A stretch of DNA of 35,795 nucleotides from Nocardioidaceae bacterium (GTDB lineage Bacteria > Actinomycetota > Actinomycetes > Propionibacteriales > Nocardioidaceae), in contig JACCXO010000057.1 of NCBI GenBank assembly GCA_013696975.1, positions 1 to 35,795 on the forward strand, given 5' to 3'. Shown here piece after piece: positions 30,989 through 35,795 of this stretch; position 1 is the first letter of the stretch; each line of letters starts with the position of its first letter. The position numbers and the translations under genes are program-made. The notes beneath the pieces are model-generated. The model searched no databases, had not been told where the DNA came from, and saw nothing but the letters and a program-made list of their open reading frames with translations.

Positions 30989-32188
30989 TCAGTGGCGGAC
31001 GTCGGCCACAGCAAGACCGACCATCAGTCGGACGCCGATGGCAATGGCTGCCTCATCGATGTCGAGAGTTCCACGGTGCAGATCCCCCACTTCATCGGAC
31101 CGCGGATCTCGAACGCCGAGGCGTGCCAGTGAGCCGGGGTTCTCAGCGAGAATCCACGCGAAGTCCTCGCCGCCGAGGCTCTGTTCGGTGGTGGTGACTG
31201 CGTCGGAGCCGAGGATCTCACCGGCCACGGTACGCATCAGCTCGGTCGAGTCGTGGTGATTGACGCACGGTGGCACGCTCTTGTGCATCTCGACGTCGAC
31301 CTCGACGCCGTAGGGCGCGGCGAGCTGTCGAACCAGCTCCGGAATCGCAGTGTGGGCAGCGTTCCACACTCGGTTGTCGAGGCATCTGACTGTGCCGTGA
31401 GCGAACCCACTCTGCGGGATGGCGTTGGCGACGGCACCTGCATGCACTTGCCCCCAAACCAAGCTGAGTCCCGACCGCGGGTCAGCCAACCGAGACAAGA
31501 GGGCGGGCAGCTGGGTGATCACGGTGCCCAAGGCGTGAACCACGTCAGCCGTCAGATGAGGACGCGCGGTGTGCCCACCCGGGCCGCGCATGGTGACCGA
31601 GATGCGGTCGGCTCCAGCAGTGATCGGCCCGGACTTGAAACCAACCCTGCCGACCGTCAACTTGGGGTCGCAGTGCAGCGCAAAGATGTGCTCCAGACCA
31701 GCGACCTCGCCATCGGCGAGAACATCGAGCGAGCCGCCCGGGGTCAACTCTTCCGCCGGCTGGAAGATCAGCCGCACTGAGCGTTTGAGCCATCCCTGTC
31801 TACGCAGCTCAGTAAGCACCAGGGCCGTACCGAGCACGATCGCGGTGTGCGCGTCATGGCCGCATGCGTGGCAGACGCCTGGGACCCTCGAGCGGTAAGA
31901 AACGTCCTTCGCGTCCTCGATGGGCAAGGCATCGATGTCTCCGCGAAAACCGAAGGTGGGCGCGGCCTCCGACGTACCGATTATGTCGCAGATGACGCCG
32001 GTGCCGGTCGACAGAACCCGAGGCTCCAGACCGACGACCCGGAGGCGGTCAAGGACTGCCCGAGTGGTGCGGTGCTCTTGCCGACCCAGCTCGGGGTGCT
32101 GGTGCAACGCGCGACGGAAGTCGATGAGCTCGAGCTCATAGGTCTTCGTGATCCGGTCGATGTCGTCGCATAGAGCAGGGTCAAGCAT
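30989..32188 (-). CDS. M20-family amidohydrolase (AmiB1-like)
   Basis: A 399-residue metallo-amidohydrolase of the M20D group, which removes acyl groups from N-acyl amino acids or related amides. Visible: HQHPELGRQEHRT, the metal motif C106-H-A-C-G-H111-D112, FQPAEELTPGG (catalytic Glu pair), the dimerisation/lid segment RGPGGHTARPH, and the late SLGGEDFAW with a metal-binding Glu. M. tuberculosis AmiB1 occurs in the same gene neighbourhood, as I recall. The ATG at 32188 has no Shine-Dalgarno; GACACT stands 6 nt before it, like the leaderless promoters here but with G in place of the first T. Its stop lies 142 bp upstream of the lipoprotein gene on the same strand; the lipoprotein gene appears to have its own promoter. 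Substrate not known. Confidence 0.93.
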   Translation of the reverse strand: MLDPALCDDIDRITKTYELELIDFRRALHQHPELGRQEHRTTRAVLDRLRVVGLEPRVLSTGTGVICDIIGTSEAAPTFGFRGDIDALPIEDAKDVSYRSRVPGVCHACGHDAHTAIVLGTALVLTELRRQGWLKRSVRLIFQPAEELTPGGSLDVLADGEVAGLEHIFALHCDPKLTVGRVGFKSGPITAGADRISVTMRGPGGHTARPHLTADVVHALGTVITQLPALLSRLADPRSGLSLVWGQVHAGAVANAIPQSGFAHGTVRCLDNRVWNAAHTAIPELVRQLAAPYGVEVDVEMHKSVPPCVNHHDSTELMRTVAGEILGSDAVTTTEQSLGGEDFAWILAENPGSLARLGVRDPRSDEVGDLHRGTLDIDEAAIAIGVRLMVGLAVADVRH

Positions 32189-32319
32189 TCAACCAGTGTC
32201 TCATCTGTCAGCGGCAACTAGTTCACGAACTTGGCCGATTTCGACCGAATTCGGATTTCATCCGGGCCGCAAGTCAGCACCGTCTTCATGCCAGATTCAT
32301 GTCGGACGCCTTCCGGTTG

Positions 32320-33900
32320 TCAGAAGGCGTCGGGTGGTTGGTAGGTCCCCCACACCTCTCGCAGGGCGTCACAGACTTCTCCGACGGTCCCTCGAGCAGC
32401 CAAGGCCGCCTTCATCGGCGGGAGGACGTTATCGGTGCCCGCTGCCGCTGCTCGCGTCGCATCCAGCTGCCGGTCGACCTCAGCTGAGTTTCGGGTCGTG
32501 CGCAGTCGAGCGAGCCGCTCGGCTTGCTGGGCTTCAATGTCTGGGTCCACCCGCAACGGCTCATAGGGGTCGTCTACGTCGATCGTGAACCGGTTGACAC
32601 CGACGAGGGTGCGTTCCTCACTGTCGATCTCCTGGGCGATCCGGTATGCCGACTTCTCGATCTCGTTCTTCTGGAAACCTGTCTCGATCGCCGCTACGGC
32701 TCCGCCCCTGTCCCTCACGGCAGTCATCAGGTCACGGGCGGCCCGCTCGACGTCATCGGTCAACGCTTCGACGGCGTAGGAACCCGCGAACGGATCGACG
32801 GTCTTGGTCACGTCGGTCTCATAGGCGATCACCTGCTGGGTGCGAAGAGCGAGGCGTGCTGCCTTCTCAGTGGGCAGCGCGATGGCCTCATCGAACGAGT
32901 TGGTGTGCAACGACTGGGTCCCGCCGAGCACGGCCGCCAGCGCCTGCACGGCCACGCGCACCAGGTTGACCTCCGGTTGCTGGGCGGTGAGCTGCACCCC
33001 TGCGGTCTGGGTGTGGAAGCGCAACATAAGCGACTTGGGGTTCTTGGCCCCGAACTCGTCGCGCATCACCTCAGCCCAGATCCGTCTGGCCGCACGGAAC
33101 TTCGCGACCTCCTCCAGCAGCGTTGTCCGGGAGACGAAGAAGAAGGCCAGCCGGGGGGCGAACTCGTCGACGGCGAGTCCCGTCTCGACGGCCGCGCGCA
33201 CATACTCGATGCCGTTGGCCAACGTGAAAGCGATCTCCTGCGCTGGCGTCGCTCCTGCCTCCGCCATGTGGTAGCCGGAGATGGAGATGGTGTTCCACCG
33301 AGGCATCTCGGCCTGGCAGTACTTGAAGATGTCGGTGATCAGGCGCAGAGACTGCTTCGGTGGGTAGATGTAGGTGCCGCGGGCGATGTACTCCTTGAGC
33401 AGATCGTTTTGGATCGTTCCGGTGAGCTGGTCGCCGGAGACGCCTTGCTGTTCCCCCACCAGCTGGTACAGCAACATCAGCAGTCCGGCTGGGGCGTTGA
33501 TGGTCATCGACGTCGACACCTTGTCGAGCGGTATGTCGTCGAACAGCAGCCGCATGTCCTCTATCGAGTCGATGGCCACGCCCACCTTGCCCACCTCTCC
33601 ATGCGCGATCGGCGAGTCGGAGTCGAAGCCCATCTGGGTGGGCAGGTCGAAGGCGACCGAGAGGCCAGTCGTGCCGGCCTTGATCAGCTGGTGGTAGCGC
33701 TGGTTGCTCTCGGCCGCGGTGCCGAAGCCGGCATACTGCCGCATCGTCCATGGGCGGCCGGTGTACATCGACTCGTAGACGCCGCGCGTGTAGGGAAAGT
33801 CGCCCGGGTGGCCGAGTTTGTCGTCAGGATCCCAGCCTTTGAGGGCGTCCGGCCCGTAGACCGGCTCGAACGGCGTACCGGACTCCGTGCTCTGACTCAT
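32320..33900 (-). CDS. Methylmalonyl-CoA mutase large subunit (no B12 domain)
   Basis: The 526 residues form only the TIM-barrel substrate domain of adenosylcobalamin-dependent acyl-CoA mutases: [82 protein letters not shown] and [15 protein letters not shown]. The cobalamin-binding domain (D-x-H-x2-G) is missing, so a separate small subunit must be supplied from elsewhere. The two residues that separate methylmalonyl-CoA from isobutyryl-CoA mutases, Tyr89 and Arg207 of the Propionibacterium enzyme, align with Y56 and R174 here, 118 apart in both, whereas isobutyryl-CoA mutase has Phe and Gln. So methylmalonyl-CoA/succinyl-CoA is the likely pair. TACGCT lies 6 nt before the ATG, indicating a leaderless mRNA. 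Confidence 0.92.
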   Translation of the reverse strand: MSQSTESGTPFEPVYGPDALKGWDPDDKLGHPGDFPYTRGVYESMYTGRPWTMRQYAGFGTAAESNQRYHQLIKAGTTGLSVAFDLPTQMGFDSDSPIAHGEVGKVGVAIDSIEDMRLLFDDIPLDKVSTSMTINAPAGLLMLLYQLVGEQQGVSGDQLTGTIQNDLLKEYIARGTYIYPPKQSLRLITDIFKYCQAEMPRWNTISISGYHMAEAGATPAQEIAFTLANGIEYVRAAVETGLAVDEFAPRLAFFFVSRTTLLEEVAKFRAARRIWAEVMRDEFGAKNPKSLMLRFHTQTAGVQLTAQQPEVNLVRVAVQALAAVLGGTQSLHTNSFDEAIALPTEKAARLALRTQQVIAYETDVTKTVDPFAGSYAVEALTDDVERAARDLMTAVRDRGGAVAAIETGFQKNEIEKSAYRIAQEIDSEERTLVGVNRFTIDVDDPYEPLRVDPDIEAQQAERLARLRTTRNSAEVDRQLDATRAAAAGTDNVLPPMKAALAARGTVGEVCDALREVWGTYQPPDAF

Positions 33901-33906
33901 TGCAGC

Positions 33907-33912
33907 AGCGTA
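33907..33912 (-). promoter_or_regulatory. -10 box for leaderless mutase transcript
   Basis: The minus strand reads TACGCT, 6 nt (GCTGCA), then the mutase ATG at 33900. There is no ribosome-binding site and no room for a cobalamin riboswitch in such a transcript. Confidence 0.5.
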
Positions 33913-33985
33913 CGGCGATCGGCCTCGACTTGGCAGCGGTACCTTGCTCGGGGGCCGAACTGCTGTTCGAGGCCGATTCAGCCGC

Positions 33986-34286
33986 TCAGTGCGGTACGGC
34001 GACTCGCAGTTCAGTGAGTAGCTCGGCCACGGTGGCCGCTACGTGCTGAGGATAGTGGAGCGTGTGCAGTTGACCGCCCTGGGAAACCGCTCCGGGGCAA
34101 GGCCAGCCGATCCGTAGGCGGGAGGCAGCGCAGCATCAACGAATACGGTGGCAACAACATGGCGCTCTTGGGCAAGACCCGGTGCGTAGAGGCCGGCGTT
34201 GCAAGGCGCTGCGCGAGCCATCGCAATGCAGCAGCAACTCCTTGTGCACCGCGCAATACCGGGAGGTTGGAATCAGCATCGGCCAA
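33986..34286 (-). pseudogene. Decayed alpha/beta-hydrolase remnant
   Basis: The 403-bp gap between the mutase and the DksA-like gene is not empty. On the minus strand, residues CNAGLYAPGLAQ then VVATVFVDAALPPAYGSAGLAPERF (about 34090-34205) look like the nucleophile-elbow region and following strand of an alpha/beta-hydrolase (normally G-H-S-x-A/G-G). In a shifted frame, [20 protein letters not shown] down to a TGA at 33986-33988 looks like the family's C-terminus, with its late active-site His. Upstream, a third segment (VLRGAQGVAAALRW) is in yet another frame. The nucleophile Ser is replaced (P-C-N-A-G), and roughly 60 or more residues are missing between the segments. It is a non-functional remnant with deletions and frameshifts. 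Confidence 0.6.
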
Positions 34287-34303
34287 GGACCGTTGACGCG
34301 GGG

Positions 34304-34693
34304 ATGAGCGACATCGCCTCCGCCGCCACTTGGTCCGTGCCCGACGATGACTTCGTGGCTCGGCTTGCTGACGAGCGCGAAGCAACCCTGCGGCGACTCG
34401 ACTCGCTGGAGAGGGACTTCGATGACATCGCGGCAGCCTCTGTCAACTCCAACGCCGACGACGAACACGATCCCGAGGGGTCGACGATCGCGTTCGAGCG
34501 CTCGCAGGTCAGCGCGCTGATCGAACAGGCGAAGCGCCACCTCGCTGAGCTGGACGCCGCTCGGTCCCGTCTCGTGCGGAGCACCTACGGGCAGTGCGAA
34601 TCTTGTGCTCAGCCGATCGGTGTGGCGCGGCTCGAGGCCCGACCGGTCGCGCGTACCTGCATAGGCTGCGCCACTCCGAAGCGCCGTCCCTGA
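34304..34693 (+). CDS. DksA/TraR-family zinc-finger protein
   Basis: A 129-residue protein with a coiled-coil N-terminal half (about 15-90: DFVARLADEREATLRRLDSLERDFDD) and a four-cysteine zinc finger, C98-x2-C101 ... C119-x2-C122, at the C-terminus, as in DksA/TraR proteins. The region NADDEHDPEGSTIAFERSQ is highly typical of actinobacterial members. DksA binds the RNA polymerase secondary channel in proteobacteria; the role in actinobacteria is less clear. ATG 34304 is chosen from the start of the conserved region; no good ribosome-binding site is visible, and earlier in-frame ATGs (34199, 34226) lie in the antisense of the hydrolase remnant. Confidence 0.85.
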   Translation: MSDIASAATWSVPDDDFVARLADEREATLRRLDSLERDFDDIAAASVNSNADDEHDPEGSTIAFERSQVSALIEQAKRHLAELDAARSRLVRSTYGQCESCAQPIGVARLEARPVARTCIGCATPKRRP

Positions 34694-34773
34694 TGGTCGC
34701 CCGGGACACGTCGTTCCCTTCATCGCCGGGGGCTTGACGTCCCATGAAGTCTCTGTGTGGAGGGTGCTCTGAG

Positions 34774-34791
34774 CGCCGAAAACTGTCGGCG
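34774..34791. terminator. Small stem-loop between the DksA-like gene and the DUF222 gene
   Basis: CGCCGA and TCGGCG form a perfect 6-bp stem with a 6-nt loop, 81 bp after the DksA-like stop and just upstream of the DUF222 promoter. No T-run follows, so it may instead be an operator-type inverted repeat. Confidence 0.3.
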
Positions 34792-34799
34792 GGCCAACC

Positions 34800-34805
34800 T
34801 ATAGT
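34800..34805 (+). promoter_or_regulatory. -10 box for the DUF222 gene
   Basis: TATAGT (TANNNT) is followed by 7 nt and the ATG at 34813, again a leaderless arrangement. The start overlaps a degenerate LexA-like palindrome. Confidence 0.5.
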
Positions 34806-34820
34806 CATACACATGTTCGA
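34805..34820. promoter_or_regulatory. Degenerate SOS-box-like palindrome over the DUF222 start
   Basis: TCATAC-ACAT-GTTCGA compares with the actinobacterial LexA box TCGAAC-N4-GTTCGA: the right half-site is perfect, the left matches at 4 of 6. It spans the predicted transcription start, the place where LexA would block. 13E12/DUF222 genes of mycobacteria are known to carry LexA sites. Confidence 0.35.
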
Positions 34821-35795
34821 CACCGATTTGACCGATCTCGACGCTGACGCCACCTGGCTTCCGCGGGCGATGCGCGTGCGTTGTCCGACCGTGTCGAGAC
34901 CAGGCTGATCGAGGCGGCGGCTCACTACGCCGATCTGCACGGGCCATATCGACCACCCCGTAGACGTCGGGAACTCACTGCCCGGCCTGGAGCGTCTGGT
35001 CGCGTTGGGCGGCGACGGCACACCGGAGGTAGCTGAGTTCGCCCCCGCCGAGCTGGGTGCTGAGCTTCAGATGTCGCCTCATGCGGCGGGGCGGCTCATT
35101 GGTGATGCCCTCGACCTACGTCACCGGTTGCCCAAGTTGTGGGGCCGAATCCTGGCCGGCGAGGTCAAGCCGTGGATCGGTCGAAAGACCGTCGAGGCTA
35201 CCCGTCACCTGTCCCGCGAGGTCACGGCCGCGGTCGACGCGAGAATCTCGCCGTGGGCGCACTCGCTGAGCTGGGGGAGACTCGAAGCAATCATGGAAGC
35301 TGCGGAGATCCAGGTCGATCCCGAAGGCGCCGCGGTCGCGGCCGAGGGTGCCTCGAAGGCACAGGGTGTTTGGCTCAAGCAATCCGACGATCACGGCATC
35401 AAGGACATCTATATCCGGACCGAAGCGCCCAACGACATCTGGTTCGACGCCTCCATCGAGCGGATCGCCGATGGTCTGAAGGCTTTGGGAGACGCGAGCG
35501 ACAGAGACGTCCGCCGTGGCCGCGCCATCGGTGTCCTCGCACAACCCCAGCGAGCACTTGACCTGTTTGACCAGGCGGCTGCGCTGATCGCAGACCCAGC
35601 TGTGAGCAGAGGGGACGAACCTTCTGCAGCGCAGCCTGGCGAGCCCGGAACGACAGCGGGCCGCCCCGCCGCCCGCAGCGACTCCCGCCCGCCGGCAACT
35701 CTCTACGTTCATCTCGATCAGAACTCCTTCACACGCGATAGCTCAGGAATGGCCAGGTTCGAAGGCGTCGGGCCGGTCACGATCGATCAGGCGCG
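34813..35795 (+). pseudogene. DUF222 (13E12-type, probable HNH endonuclease) gene with two frameshifts, partial
   Basis: Three collinear pieces make one DUF222 protein: MFDTDLTDLDADAT from ATG 34813; LASAGDARALSDRVETRLIE then AAAHYADLHG in the frame one base back (34854-34943); then the first frame again from HIDHPVDVGNSLPGLERLVA (34945) open to the window end. Read straight, the first frame stops at TGA 34906-34908. The two shifts cancel: one base appears lost near 34853 (CC where CCC would restore frame) and one gained in GGG at 34941-34943. DUF222 proteins normally end in an HNH nuclease domain, which would lie beyond the window; none is seen here. The gene may be a pseudogene, a programmed case, or a pair of sequencing errors in short homopolymers. 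A typical DUF222 core is visible: AAGRLIGDALDLRHRLPKLW and AGEVKPWIGRKTVEATRHLS. Confidence 0.7.

Noticed and set aside
33901-34000. Cobalamin riboswitch before the mutase gene
   Set aside because: No B12-box is seen and the -10 box 6 nt from the start codon leaves no leader.
32524-34017. Plus-strand open frame of 497 codons
   Set aside because: Antisense shadow of the methylmalonyl-CoA mutase gene; His/Gly/Arg-rich and without motifs.
35139-35561. Plus-strand open frame of 140 codons
   Set aside because: A shifted-frame shadow of the DUF222 gene, whose true frame continues to the window end.

Overview
This window is high-GC actinobacterial chromosome (Actinomycetota; I cannot fix the genus). 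The evidence is the strong G/C bias at third codon positions, frequent GTG and TTG starts, leaderless promoters, LGFP-repeat cell-wall proteins, a DUF222 (13E12-type) gene, and a gene set that recalls, from memory, the Mycobacterium tuberculosis stretch from gtrA/maf/accA3 through lpdA, amiB1 and pmmB to add/deoA/cdd. Almost all of it is ordinary chromosomal coding sequence. I see no rRNA, tRNA, CRISPR array or insertion sequence.

Layout. 1-7.7 kb, carboxylation block: the tail of a GtrA-like membrane protein, maf, an acyl-CoA dehydrogenase (minus strand), a small acidic 16-residue-repeat protein (minus), an AccA3-type biotin carboxylase/BCCP subunit, a palindromic repeat element, and full-length pyruvate carboxylase. 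7.7-11.4 kb, cell-wall block (minus): a translationally coupled pair, a secreted peptidoglycan amidase followed by a SpoIID-domain protein, both ending in LGFP repeats. 11.4-16.2 kb: an LpdA-type flavoprotein (minus), then a uronate-dehydrogenase-like SDR coupled to the phosphohexose/pentose mutase pmmB, then a small membrane protein (minus). 16.2-20.2 kb: deoC, a complete aldehyde dehydrogenase, a truncated aldehyde dehydrogenase lacking the catalytic half, and a GNAT acetyltransferase, all on plus.

20.2-32.2 kb, nucleoside block: a second copy of the palindromic repeat, adenosine deaminase (minus), a FabG/MaoC pair (plus), then a minus-strand operon read from the right: BMP-family lipoprotein, ABC ATPase, two permeases, cytidine deaminase, cytochrome P450, thymidine phosphorylase. 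From the ATPase onward every gene overlaps the next by 4-8 nt. An M20 amidohydrolase lies upstream. 32.3-35.8 kb: a methylmalonyl-CoA mutase large subunit without a B12 domain (minus), a decayed alpha/beta-hydrolase, a DksA/TraR zinc-finger protein, and a frameshifted DUF222 gene running off the end.

How the genes may work together: nucleosides enter through the BMP-ABC importer; Add and Cdd deaminate them; DeoA releases 2-deoxyribose-1-phosphate; PmmB could isomerise it to the 5-phosphate (inference, no classical deoB is present); DeoC splits that to acetaldehyde and glyceraldehyde-3-phosphate; the adjacent aldehyde dehydrogenase(s) could oxidise the acetaldehyde. The cytochrome P450 locked inside this operon by overlapping reading frames is the most unexpected element. 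At least seven genes in the window have TANNNT exactly 6-7 nt before the start codon, the signature of leaderless transcription.
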